From an uncultured Desulfobacter sp. (lineage in GTDB: Bacteria; Desulfobacterota; Desulfobacteria; Desulfobacterales; Desulfobacteraceae), in NCBI RefSeq assembly GCF_963664415.1, contig NZ_OY761445.1:1762501-1826500 (forward strand): 64,000 nucleotides of DNA, given 5' to 3'. The notes under the pieces were generated by a model. It was given only the letters and a program-made list of their open reading frames with translations. It was not told the origin of the DNA and did not search any database. Shown here in pieces: positions 25,236 through 33,747 of the stretch. The first letter of the stretch is position 1. Every line of letters begins with the position of its first letter. Both the position numbers and the translations under genes were made by a program.

Positions 25236-26114
25236 CTATGAATCAATCGTTAATATTTCACCGATATTCAGGATTTTAAATCGGGATAAATCGAGATTCC
25301 GGGTCTGGATAAACCGTTGAAGCTCAAGACCGGGAAAGCCGGCCGGTTCACTGCCTAAGTGAAAGGTGCCCCACTGGGTGGGAATAAAAACTTTTGCGCC
25401 TAATTCCCTGAAACCTTTGACGGCTTCGGCAATATTCATGTGCTGGTAGTGCATGAACCATCTGGGACGGTAGGCGGTGGTGGCCATGAAGGCATAGTCG
25501 ATGCCCGGATATTTTTTCCCGGTTTCTTTGAATCCTTTAAAATAGCCGGTATCCCCGCCAAAATAAAAAGTGGTCATAGGTGTAATCAACAACCATGCCG
25601 CCCACAGACTTTTGTTCCGACCCTGGTTGATCCGCATGGACCAATGCTGGGTGGGAAGACAGACCAACTTTATGCCGGGGCTTAAAATTTTTTCTTCCCA
25701 CCAGTCCATCTCCAGGGTGTGGGGTTTGTTCATCTTTTTCACAACAGCCGCCAGGCCTTTGGGCACAAAGACCCTGGATGCCTTAGGAAGACCTTTTATA
25801 GACCTGCGATCCAGGTGATCGTAGTGGTTGTGGGAGATGATGATATTGGGGGCATTAACCAGGGTGTTCACTTCGGCCAGAGTCAGGGCCGGCGGTGTTT
25901 TACGTTTTGGGAGCAAGGCGCGCTTTGAAAATATGGGATCTGTGAGCCAATACTGTTCTTTTGTCCGGATCAAAAAAGTATTGTGCCCGATCCAAAGAAT
26001 AAAATCGCCCTGGGTCTTTTGAATACGCGCCGGGGTTTGGGGCAGGACGCTGGGCAGAAAGTCCCTCTCCTCTCTAGTATAATGGTTTTTTGAAGTTTTG
26101 GTGGTAAGTATCAT
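25236..26114 (-). CDS. MBL-fold hydrolase, NAPE-PLD/UlaG-like
   Basis: 292 residues of the metallo-beta-lactamase fold. WIGHNTFLIR and LTDPIFSKR form the first strands. SHNHYDHLD is the HxHxDH metal-binding motif. GGDTGYF gives the bridging Asp, and PTQWGTFHLG the final His. The length and blocks fit the N-acyl-phosphatidylethanolamine phospholipase D-like group, so a phosphodiester or lactone substrate is possible. It starts six bases after the stop of the NmrA-like gene and is co-transcribed with it. No signal peptide is present. Confidence 0.85.
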   Translation of the reverse strand: MILTTKTSKNHYTREERDFLPSVLPQTPARIQKTQGDFILWIGHNTFLIRTKEQYWLTDPIFSKRALLPKRKTPPALTLAEVNTLVNAPNIIISHNHYDHLDRRSIKGLPKASRVFVPKGLAAVVKKMNKPHTLEMDWWEEKILSPGIKLVCLPTQHWSMRINQGRNKSLWAAWLLITPMTTFYFGGDTGYFKGFKETGKKYPGIDYAFMATTAYRPRWFMHYQHMNIAEAVKGFRELGAKVFIPTQWGTFHLGSEPAGFPGLELQRFIQTRNLDLSRFKILNIGEILTIDS

Positions 26115-26120
26115 GATATT

Positions 26121-27017
26121 TTAAATGATCTCTTGAATCCGATCATCCTGACAGATGGTGGGAAGGCTCAACCCTTGAGTCAGGGGAAGCGCAATGGCAG
26201 AGGGCACCGGCGTAACCAGATGAATCCACAGCGCTGACAGCTTTGGGGTAAGCACAGGCACAGGTATCATCATGGGAATCGGCAACCCGGCTGTCCGGGC
26301 AAAAATTGTAAACAGATCTTTGTATGACACAATATCAGTACCGCCGATATCAAAGGTATGGTTTCTGACTTCCGGGGTATTCAAACAGCCCAAAAGGTAG
26401 CCCAACACATTGGATATGGCAATGGGCTGGGTGGGCATATGCACCCAGCGGGGGGTAATCATGACCGGCAGGCGTTCGGCAAGATAGCGCAATATTTCGA
26501 AACTGGCAGACCCGGAGCCCAGAATCATGGCTGCCCGAAGCACGGTTGCAGGGACTTTGCCGTTCATCAGGATATTGCCCACCTCATTTCTGGAGACCAG
26601 ATGGCGGCTGATATTGGGATGGTCCATCTCGCCCAGGCCTCCCAGATAGATGATATGTTCTGCATGTCGAGCCGATGCGGCCCTGACCATATTTTGTGCA
26701 CCAATACGGTCGGCATCCCGGTATGCTTTTTTTGGGGAAATCATGGAGTGCACCAGATAGTAAATGGTGCCGCAGCCCTCAACGGCCCGTTCAAGGGAGG
26801 CCGTGTCCTGGATATCGCCTTTAATCAATTGAACTTTTGGATGCCTGGCCCAGGGCCTTGCCCCCATTTTTTCCAGGGACCGTCCCATGGCCCTGACCCT
26901 GCAGCCGGATTCCAGAAGAAGAGGAATAAGCCGTCCTGCCACATAGCCTGTGGCGCCGGTAACCAGAACAGGCCTGTCAGTCAATGGGTTCGGTTGTGAT
27001 TCAAATGAATGTGACAT
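26121..27017 (-). CDS. NAD(P)-binding NmrA-like protein, short form
   Basis: 298 residues of an atypical short-chain dehydrogenase. The nucleotide-binding motif is VTGATGYVAGRL near residue 20. GDIQDTASLERAV and YYLVHSM follow as in the family that usually carries a C-terminal DUF2867 domain and totals about 480 residues. Here the protein stops after the first domain, so DUF2867 is missing. Whether that is a natural short form or a truncation cannot be told. It is the first gene of a two-gene operon with the MBL hydrolase. Confidence 0.8.
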   Translation of the reverse strand: MSHSFESQPNPLTDRPVLVTGATGYVAGRLIPLLLESGCRVRAMGRSLEKMGARPWARHPKVQLIKGDIQDTASLERAVEGCGTIYYLVHSMISPKKAYRDADRIGAQNMVRAASARHAEHIIYLGGLGEMDHPNISRHLVSRNEVGNILMNGKVPATVLRAAMILGSGSASFEILRYLAERLPVMITPRWVHMPTQPIAISNVLGYLLGCLNTPEVRNHTFDIGGTDIVSYKDLFTIFARTAGLPIPMMIPVPVLTPKLSALWIHLVTPVPSAIALPLTQGLSLPTICQDDRIQEII

Positions 27018-27899
27018 ACACCTCCTTAATTCAAATATGTACTTTGATATCCGTTTTAAAATCTATATACTCAAAAAGATTCTGTCAATTTATTGAAACA
27101 CCCCATGGGAGGGTACATGACCCCAAAAACGAATATTGAGCCATCAAAGACGGCCAATGCCCCAATCGATATACCCACAAAATCGGGGCATCCACCTGTC
27201 TTTTAGGAAAAAAGGTGGGCTATGACGGGAATCACAGCCATGACCGTTATTTGACCCAGACCCTTTCCCTTTTTGTTGATTATGTGCCTGTCTGTCCCGA
27301 AGTGGAGTGCGGCATGCCCATTCCCAGGGAGTCGGTGCGCCTGGTAGGAGACCCGGCTGCCCCGCGCCTGGAAACCCGGAATACCCAGGAAGATAAAACC
27401 CAAATGATGACAGACTGGATTCCAGGAAAACTGGCCGCCCTTGAAAAGGAAAACCTGTGCGGATTTATATTTAAAAGCAAATCCCCCGTCCTCGTGTCTT
27501 TACCGCATCAGGGTCTATGGTGATGACGGCAAAGTTCGAAAAACCGGAACAGGCATGTTTGCCAAAGCATTCTGCGAACATTTTCCCCGAATCCCCGTGG
27601 AAAAGGCAGGACGTCTCAATGATCCCCATTTAAGAGAAAATTTCATTGAAAAAATTTTCACTCTCAGGCGTTGGCGAAAGTTAATTGAAGAACAGAATAA
27701 TTTAGGGGGACTTGTGGCCTTTCACACCCCAAATAAGCTGTTGATCCTCTCCCACAGCCAGGCCCATTACAGGGAACTGGGAAAACTTGTGGCCAAGTGC
27801 AAAGAGATCATCGCAAAAGAAGGCGCCCAGGCGCTGTTTGAACAATATGAGATCCTGCTCTTAAAGGCCCTTGACCTGAAAACCACCATAAAAAAAATA

Positions 27900-28932
27900 G
27901 GCTCATGTTGCGTATCAGGGTCGTATAATGGTAGATGGTGATTTTTTCTGACCGAATTCACCTTAGGAGCTTAACGGATGCAGGTAAACATAAAGACTCT
28001 GATTGATGATACACAATGTTATGAAACTGTTCGGGAATTGCGCTGGCCGGAAGGACGCCAATGTCCGTTTTGTGAATCCAAACGAGTAATCAAAAGGGGT
28101 TTCGATGAAAAAGAACCTGCCAGGCAGCGTTATGAATGTAAAAATTGTAGTAAACGCTTTGACGACTTGACGGGTACCATTTTCGCTGGGCATCATCAAC
28201 CCCTAAAAGTATGGATTTTGTGTCTTTATTTTATGGGGCTGAACTTGTCCAACAAGCAGATTGCCAAAGAACTGGACTTGGACCGCACGGATGTTCAAAA
28301 GATGACCACCCAACTTCGTGAAGGCGTGGTAAAAAAAAGCCGCCCGTAACTCTCGACGACAAGGTTGAGTGCGATGAAGTCTACATTGTAGCAGGGCATA
28401 AAGGCAATCCCGAAGCAGTATTCCAAAAAGGGAGGGAAGGCCGTCGAAATCGTTTACGAGGTGCTCGTGGGCGGGGTACATTGGAAAAAGAGAAGCCACC
28501 TGTATTTGGTATGATTCAGCGATGCGGGCTGGTGGTAATCAAGATGCTTGCCAATGTTCGCCGGGTAACCATTGAGCCCTTGATAAAATCAGTCATTTTG
28601 CCAGGAACTTTGATCTACACGGATGAATACGGGATATATAACCGATTAAGCGAGTGGGGGTACAAGCATAAGAGCGTGAATCACGGGGCTGGAGAATATG
28701 CCAGAGACGAGGATGGGGATGGTTTCCATGAAGTCCATGTAAATACGATGGAAGGCTTCTGGTCTTTGCTACGTGGTTGGTTGCGTCCACATCGAGGAGT
28801 TTCACAGGAAAAGCTCCCGTTTTATCTTGGCTTTTTTGAATTCGTTCATAACGCTGGCAAGCGAGGAAAGGCCTTGCTCCATTCACTTGTCGAACTTTTG
28901 GTCAGATAAGACCTTGAAACACAACATGAGCC
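27900..28932 (+). mobile_element. Complete IS1595-like insertion sequence
   Basis: A 1033-bp element. The left end GGCTCATGTTGCGTATCA and the reverse complement of the right end, GGCTCATGTTGTGTTTCA, form imperfect terminal inverted repeats of about 24 bp. The 8 bases AAAAAATA occur just outside both ends (27892-27899 and 28933-28940), the 8-bp target duplication expected for IS1595. The element carries one transposase in two overlapping frames and no passenger gene. It lies in the DUF1722 part of a dead gene. Confidence 0.95.
27978..28909 (+). CDS. IS1595-family DDE transposase, two frames
   Basis: The first frame (27978-28349) encodes a zinc ribbon (CPFCESKRVIKRG, YECKNCSKRFDDLTGTIF) and a helix-turn-helix (LSNKQIAKELDLDRTDV). 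At 28331-28338 a run of eight A is followed by G. A -1 slip gives KKKPPVTLDDKVECDEVYIVAGHKG and leads into the second frame, which ends at 28909 with TDEYGIYNRL and HEVHVNTMEGFWSLLRGWL. The last block supplies the final acidic residues of the ISXO2-like DDE domain. The joined product is about 310 residues, the normal length. Either programmed slippage or a one-base deletion explains the split. Confidence 0.9.
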
Positions 28933-29222
28933 AAAAAATATTAATGTGCTCATGCATATCCTGGGCTTTTTTAAAAAGAATCTGAATGCGGATGAAAAGC
29001 GGGAGATGTTGTCCCTGTTTGACCAGTACAAACAAGGCTATGTCCCCTTGGTGGTGCCTTTGACCCTGGTCAACCATTATGTCAGAAAATACGACCAGCC
29101 CTGGTTGAGGGATCAAACCTATCTCAATCCCCATCCGTTTGAACTAAAACTGCGAAATTATTTTTAGATTTTATTACTGAGTTTCTTTAATTTATTTGTA
29201 AAAAAACTGTTTACCGGTTCGT

Positions 29223-29924
29223 GTGGGTAATTTTTACGCACAACAATGCTGTCTTTTTAAATTTAAGTGCGGAAAATTTTGGGGGTGGGGTTATGAAGAT
29301 GGAGAACTCTATATTACAACCGGCGGATCCATAACAACATCCGAAGGCATGTCCATCGGTGAGAACAACAGCTATGGTGCTGTAAGTGTCGACGGCGAAG
29401 ATTCCGAACTGAACATCGGCGACAACCTTTACATGGAAAACGCTGATCTAAACATCACAAACGGCGGTACGCTGACAACAAATACCGCTAACATCGGAGG
29501 TGAGGATGGTTACAGCTATGCCTCTGTCTTTGGTACCGGGAGCACCTGGAACAACAACGAAGAGATCGAAGTGGGTTCGTCCGGAAGGGGAGAATTGGAT
29601 ATCCTCGACGATGGATACGTCTCGACCGATATGATCGTTTTAGCTTCGGAAGCAGGCGGCAGCGGTGAGTTGTGCATAGAAGACGGCGGCACCCTGGAAT
29701 CGAGCATTGGACTCATCGGTTTTTATGATGACACCTACGGTGTCGCATATGTCAGCGGAGCTGGATCAACATGGACCACCGGATCTCTGTACTTGGGGGG
29801 ATATACCGGGACTATCGATGGAACAGATATAGATTACAGGGCTTCAGGTAACTTGACCATTGCCAACGGGGGAATGGTTACCACAAAAGAGCTTTACCTC
29901 TATGTTGAGGAGTGTAACCTTTGA
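29223..29924 (+). pseudogene. Fragment of a T5SS/PEP-CTERM-type repeat passenger
   Basis: A 233-codon frame made of repeats such as LNITNGGTLTTNTANIGGE, ELDILDDGYVSTDMIVLA, ELCIEDGGTLESSIGLIG and NLTIANGGMVTTKELYL, alternating with YASVFGTGSTWNNNEEIEVG and AYVSGAGSTWTTGSLYLGG. These are the autotransporter/PEP-CTERM-associated beta-repeats. There is no signal peptide, no anchor and no good ribosome-binding site, and both ends stop abruptly. It is probably a piece of a larger adhesin gene left next to the IS-disrupted gene. Confidence 0.6.
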
Positions 29925-29943
29925 TATTATTTTGGGATAGACG

Positions 29944-30573
29944 CTATTGGGGCAGATTCAGAACCACTCGGGCAATTCGGGCGGCAGCCGCTTCCGGGCT
30001 GCGGCAGGGAAGCATCCCCGGAATGTTCGGTGCCCCCGAGAGACCGATCACCTTTTTTTCAAACTGGAGGCCAAAGGCAATCTCTGAAAGGGTGCCATAC
30101 CCGCCGCCCACAGCCACAAGACAAAGCGCGGCCCGGGTCAGGATTGCGTTTCTGGCCACGCCGATTCCGGTGGCCAGCGGGATGGTGACATAGGGGTTGG
30201 CGGCACCGGGATTTTCATCGGGCAGCAGCCCCACACAGATTCCACCGGCCTCGGTTGCCCCCTTGCAGGCAGCCTCCATCACCCCCTGGCGCCCGCCGCA
30301 GATCAGGGTCAACCCCATCCGGGCGATGAGCGTTCCCAATTCCAAGGCATCTGCAAGCTGTTCTTCGGACGCTTTTCGGCCGCCCAGAATTCCCACCGGA
30401 ACCCGGCACCGGCTGCCCTGCTGCTGCAGCCGGGTGACCGCATCGGTTTCCGATACCGGAGCAAGCTCTTCCGGAATGGTGTCAAGGTCGTCCCAGGCCC
30501 GATTTTCCGGAGAAAAAATCTGCGCCGAGCGCAGATCAATAAGATTGTTTTCTAAATCAAACGCCAGTGACAT
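29944..30573 (-). CDS. LOG/TIGR00725-like Rossmann protein
   Basis: 209 residues. CGGRQGVMEAACKGATEAGG and AVGGGYGTLSEIAFGLQFEKKVIGL are the two nucleotide-phosphate-binding loops of the lysine-decarboxylase-like (LOG) superfamily. In true LOG enzymes the second loop reads PGGxGTxxE and releases cytokinins from their ribotides. Here it reads VGGGYGTLSE, as in the TIGR00725 group, whose reaction is not established. It is cytoplasmic and transcribed downstream of the alpha/beta hydrolase gene with a 75-base gap. Confidence 0.8.
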   Translation of the reverse strand: MSLAFDLENNLIDLRSAQIFSPENRAWDDLDTIPEELAPVSETDAVTRLQQQGSRCRVPVGILGGRKASEEQLADALELGTLIARMGLTLICGGRQGVMEAACKGATEAGGICVGLLPDENPGAANPYVTIPLATGIGVARNAILTRAALCLVAVGGGYGTLSEIAFGLQFEKKVIGLSGAPNIPGMLPCRSPEAAAARIARVVLNLPQ

Positions 30574-30648
30574 GAGAATACCTCCAGTACCAGCATATTT
30601 CTCCGGCAGCGCACACCAAAAAAGCCATAGCTCTCCGTTGTTTTGACA

Positions 30649-31440
30649 TCAGTTGTTGCGTAAAAAATCAAGTAGTGCGGCATTAAATGCTTCGGATTGC
30701 TCCATGTTTGCCATATGACCGGCAGCGGACAACATACTAAGTTGAGCACCGGGGATCTGCTCGGCCAGGTCCGTTGATTTTTCCGGCGGAATCGCCTTGT
30801 CTTCTTTGGCACCTAAAACCAATACGGGAATTTTTAGCTGGGGCAGCAACACTGATGAGTCGCCCCGATCCCGAATCGCCTCCAGCCCCACAACCAAACC
30901 GGCAGGAGAAGTTCCCGTCATCCAGCCGCGCACCTCATCCACCAATTCGGCACGCTCAGCAACCGTCTGATCAGCAAAAAGAAGCGGGGTAAAGGCATTG
31001 GGCACGACTTCCGGCCGACCGGCCTGAATCTCGGAGATCAGATGGTTGCGCTTATCTCGTGCGGTTTCATCATCGGCGTCAGCGCGGGTGACAATAAAGC
31101 AGGCAGCGGAGAACCGTTCCGGATAACGGGCCAGCAAGTTAAGCATCACATAACCACCCATGGACATGCCTCCGACCACGGCTATCTCAATACCCAGATG
31201 ATCCAGCAGCGCTATCAAATCATCGGCCAACAGATCTGTCGAACCGGTCCCTGTGCCCGACTCGCTTTCCCCAAATCCCCTAAGATCAGGAACAACAACC
31301 CGAAAACCGGCTTCGGACAAAGCCTGCACCTGGGAGCGCCACATTTTCCGGGAAAGGGGAAATCCATGAATCAACAATACCGCAGGCCCTTTTCCTGCTT
31401 CCTCATAAGCCAACTGAATACCATTAAGCTTTACTCGCAT
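30649..31440 (-). CDS. Alpha/beta-fold hydrolase
   Basis: 263 residues from MRVKLNGIQ at 31440, chosen because GGGAGGGT lies directly before it; an earlier in-frame ATG gives four more residues. LIHGFPLSRKMW is the oxyanion-hole block, VVGGMSMGGYVML carries the nucleophile Ser, KIPVLVLGAKEDKAIP the Asp region and SAAGHMANME the His. Such proteins are esterases or C-C hydrolases; the substrate is unknown. The leader DNA upstream contains a copy of the two-hairpin repeat on the opposite strand. Confidence 0.88.
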   Translation of the reverse strand: MRVKLNGIQLAYEEAGKGPAVLLIHGFPLSRKMWRSQVQALSEAGFRVVVPDLRGFGESESGTGTGSTDLLADDLIALLDHLGIEIAVVGGMSMGGYVMLNLLARYPERFSAACFIVTRADADDETARDKRNHLISEIQAGRPEVVPNAFTPLLFADQTVAERAELVDEVRGWMTGTSPAGLVVGLEAIRDRGDSSVLLPQLKIPVLVLGAKEDKAIPPEKSTDLAEQIPGAQLSMLSAAGHMANMEQSEAFNAALLDFLRNN

Positions 31441-31452
31441 ATACCCTCCCAA

Positions 31453-31540
31453 ATAACAGTCATGGGCTGAACCGACTGATCAACACGCAAGCTCAGCCCA
31501 CAACATAATTAACCAACCCATTGGAACGTTCATATAAAAA
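31453..31540 (+). repeat. Two-hairpin repeat with GGGCTGA stem
   Basis: AACAGTCATGGGCTGA opens the element. TGGGCTGA (31463-31470) pairs perfectly with TCAGCCCA (31493-31500), followed by CAACATAATT, a CCAA/TTGG mini-hairpin and GTTCATATAAAAA. Compared with the copy at 31669 the stem differs at paired positions on both sides, so pairing is kept. Confidence 0.75.
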
Positions 31541-31668
31541 ACCAACCCTAATTACTTACATAAAAAAGATCCTACCAGCTCCCTTCCCACACAACAAGCC
31601 CTTAGAAAAGACCTTTTTTATTGTCATTACAGATAAAGCACCAACTTCCTTAAATATAGATTTCTCTA

Positions 31669-31770
31669 AATAACGGCCATGGGCCGTCCTTGGTCTTATC
31701 TACACAGACACTTTGGCCCACAACAAAATATGAAAGTAACTCAAAAACTTGTTGGTACTTTCATATAAAA
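31669..31770 (+). repeat. Two-hairpin repeat with GGGCC stem, reference copy
   Basis: Stem one is TGGGCC (31680-31685) with GGCCCA (31715-31720), followed by the conserved CAACAAAATATGAAAG. Stem two is TATGAAAGTA (31729-31738) with TACTTTCATA (31756-31765), perfect over 10 bp and followed by TAAAAC. It lies upstream of the dehydrogenase gene. Its other end faces the inverted copy at 32868-32972 beyond the gene. Confidence 0.8.
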
Positions 31771-31922
31771 CACGAATGAAAACCAATCATAACAAAAACA
31801 AAACGTCACTTTCAAAAAATTGCAAAAACAATTTGCACGCCTTTCGAGATGATGTTAATGATTTCACCGTTAAAATTGCTATTCTCCTTACTGACATTGG
31901 AAAAAAAGGACTGATCAAACCT

Positions 31923-32867
31923 ATGAATATTCTTTTTGCTGCAGCTGAAAACTCCTGGGGAGGTTTTTTCGATATCATCCGTTCAGAATTACCCCATCAC
32001 TGTTTCAAGGCAACCGGAAATTTTCAGATTGACAGGCTGAAAGGCGTTGATGTCCTAATTCCGACCATGTCTGCTGTAACAAAGGATCTACTAAATAGTG
32101 CAGACCGATTGCAACTGATACAGCAATGCGGCTCCGGTCTTGAAGGGGTTGATATTGAGGCGGCCAAGAAGAAAGATATACGGGTCTGCAATGTACCGAC
32201 AGACATCTCAGGCAATGCGGATTCCGTAGCGGAACTGGGAATATATATGATGATCGGGTTGTCCAGAGACATTCCCGCCATGGCCCAAAATATAGCAAAC
32301 AAAAAAATGGGTGAACCCCAGGGCATGTCTATGCAGGGTAAAACAGCGGGCATTATCGGTCTTGGAGGTATCGGAAAAGCACTGATCAGAAGACTGAAGA
32401 CATTTGATATGCGACTCATGGGCATAAAACAAAATAACGCTGAACGTGCCAAAAAAGAACTTGGGCTGGATTGGGTCGGCACTCCGGATGAAATCGACAG
32501 GGTGTTAAAAGAATCAGATTATGTGATCCTCAGTCTTCCGCTGACACCTGAAAGCAGGGATATCATTAATAACGATACGATTTCATTTATGAAAAAAGGG
32601 GCGTTTATTATAAACCTGTCCAGGGGCGGCGTAATCAACAAAGACGCTCTTGAAAAAGCGCTTGACCAAGGAACCATTGCCGGAGCCGGCCTGGATGTAT
32701 TCTGGGAAGAACCGCCGGAACCCAATGACGGAATTTTCAGATATAATGTTATATCAACACCTCATATCGCAGGCTCCACGGATGTTTCAATGAACGGCAT
32801 TGTAAAGGTGGTATCTGAAAATATCCGCAGGTTGGAGAATAACCAGGCCCCACTTTACTCAAAATAA
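31923..32867 (+). CDS. D-isomer-specific 2-hydroxyacid dehydrogenase family
   Basis: 314 residues from MNILFAAAENSWGGF at 31923. A longer frame starting at 31749 would run through the repeat hairpin, so it is unlikely. GIIGLGGIGKALIRRL is the NAD-binding motif. NLSRGGVINKDAL contains the substrate-binding Arg, DVFWEEPP the Glu and STPHIAGST the catalytic His. The enzyme reduces a 2-keto acid or oxidises a D-2-hydroxy acid; the substrate is unclear. The gene stands alone, bracketed by repeats in opposite orientation. Confidence 0.88.
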   Translation: MNILFAAAENSWGGFFDIIRSELPHHCFKATGNFQIDRLKGVDVLIPTMSAVTKDLLNSADRLQLIQQCGSGLEGVDIEAAKKKDIRVCNVPTDISGNADSVAELGIYMMIGLSRDIPAMAQNIANKKMGEPQGMSMQGKTAGIIGLGGIGKALIRRLKTFDMRLMGIKQNNAERAKKELGLDWVGTPDEIDRVLKESDYVILSLPLTPESRDIINNDTISFMKKGAFIINLSRGGVINKDALEKALDQGTIAGAGLDVFWEEPPEPNDGIFRYNVISTPHIAGSTDVSMNGIVKVVSENIRRLENNQAPLYSK

Positions 32868-32972
32868 TTTTATATGAAAGTCTCCTGTAACCAATTGGAT
32901 TCTTTCTATGTTTGTTGTGGGCCAAAGCCTGGGTGGAGATAGACCAAGGACGGCCCGGGGCCGTTATAAAAA
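32868..32972 (-). repeat. Two-hairpin repeat, inverted copy
   Basis: On the minus strand it reads AACGGCCCCGGGCCGTCCTT, then GGCTTTGGCCCACAACAAACA, then GAAAG and a closing CTTTCATATAAAA. It starts at the stop codon of the dehydrogenase gene. Much of the loop (GTCCTTGGTCTATCT) is identical to the copies at 11907 and 31669. Confidence 0.75.
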
Positions 32973-32984
32973 AGTCTGCATAAC

Positions 32985-33063
32985 CTGTGAAGATCTATCG
33001 ACAACTGTTGTGGGCTGAGCCTGAATGTTGAAAGACCAGATCAACCCATGGCTGTCATATTAA
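32985..33063 (-). repeat. Two-hairpin repeat, first hairpin only
   Basis: On the minus strand ACAGCCATGGGTTGATCTGG and GGCTCAGCCCACAACAG. The stem UGGGUUGA/UCAGCCCA has one G-U pair. It lies directly beside the previous copy, in the same orientation, upstream of the lipoprotein gene. Confidence 0.7.
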
Positions 33064-33138
33064 ATCATAAGGCAATAACATCCAAAATGGATGGCGCTTA
33101 ATATAAAATCGAAACGTCAGAGTAAAAAGGAGCTTGTT

Positions 33139-33723
33139 ATGAAACAGATAAGAGGTTTGGCCGTTCTTGTTTATATTATCATTGCAATTGTCATCGTTGT
33201 TGGTCTTTGCGGCTGCGCCACCAGTGGCGGCGGCAAACAAGAAAACAGCGCTGTTCAGGGTCCTATAGTGACGCCTTTAGCGCAGCACTATGATAAGATT
33301 ATTGTCTACGAACTGGAAACAACGCCTGAATTAAAAAAAGATTACGAACAGGATCTCAAGGATTGTCAATCGACTTTAATCAGCTCCCTGCTCAAAAGAA
33401 ACAAATATAAGCGGGTGGACGCTGCCAACAGCAATGAGACGTATGAAAATCCGGCACTGCTTGTAAAAATCAAAGTGAGTGACATGAGAATTGCGGGTTT
33501 CGGGGCGCGTTTCTGGGGAGGGGCACTGGCCGGCAACTCATATATGTACATGCGAATGAAGTTGATGGATGCAACGACCGGGGAGCTCGTTCGAGAAGAG
33601 GACTTTAACAGCGTGAATAACTCCTTTGCCGCGGCATGGAACTTTGGGGCAAGTGATCGAAGTCTTCCAACCGATATGGCTGAAATCATCGCCGATTATC
33701 TCGACAAAGCCGTTCAGCCATAA
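33139..33723 (+). CDS. Putative lipoprotein, DUF4410-like
   Basis: 194 residues from MKQIRGLAVL at 33139, preceded by AAAAAGGAGCTTGTT; an earlier in-frame ATG at 33091 lacks a site. The signal peptide ends in a lipobox (VVGLCGC, with Cys lipidated). The mature domain (HYDKIIVYELETTP, LLVKIKVSDMRIAGFGARFWGG, YMYMRMKLMDATTGELV) resembles the DUF4410 group of outer-membrane-associated lipoproteins. The function is unknown. It is a single gene convergent with the AEC transporter. Confidence 0.75.
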   Translation: MKQIRGLAVLVYIIIAIVIVVGLCGCATSGGGKQENSAVQGPIVTPLAQHYDKIIVYELETTPELKKDYEQDLKDCQSTLISSLLKRNKYKRVDAANSNETYENPALLVKIKVSDMRIAGFGARFWGGALAGNSYMYMRMKLMDATTGELVREEDFNSVNNSFAAAWNFGASDRSLPTDMAEIIADYLDKAVQP

Positions 33724-33747
33724 GTTTCCCATACGATCTTTGCTCTC

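Larger units (their letters stand above)
27117..29167 (+). pseudogene. DUF523-DUF1722 (YbgA-like) gene broken by frameshifts and an IS
   Basis: The pieces form one protein. First comes a start ATG frame, then KIGASTCLLGKKVGYDGNHSHDRYL and VPVCPEVECGMPIPRE (DUF523), then RIRVYGDDGKVRKTG and HSQAHYRELGKLVA (DUF1722). After the IS comes NINVLMHILGFFKKNL to LRNYF-stop. Frame changes occur near 27180 (one A short in an A-run), near 27488 (extra base after CCCCC) and in the A8 run beside the IS. The intact family is about 320 residues. The IS at 27900-28932 splits the DUF1722 part. Homopolymer sites could be sequencing errors, but the insertion alone inactivates the gene. Confidence 0.9.

Noticed and set aside
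30197..30646. 149-codon plus-strand frame over the LOG-like gene
   Set aside because: Ser/Pro-rich shadow of the minus-strand gene, which has clear motifs.
31749..31922. N-terminal extension of the hydroxyacid dehydrogenase
   Set aside because: The added codons run through the second hairpin of the repeat element and look unlike the family; the family-like start is at 31923.
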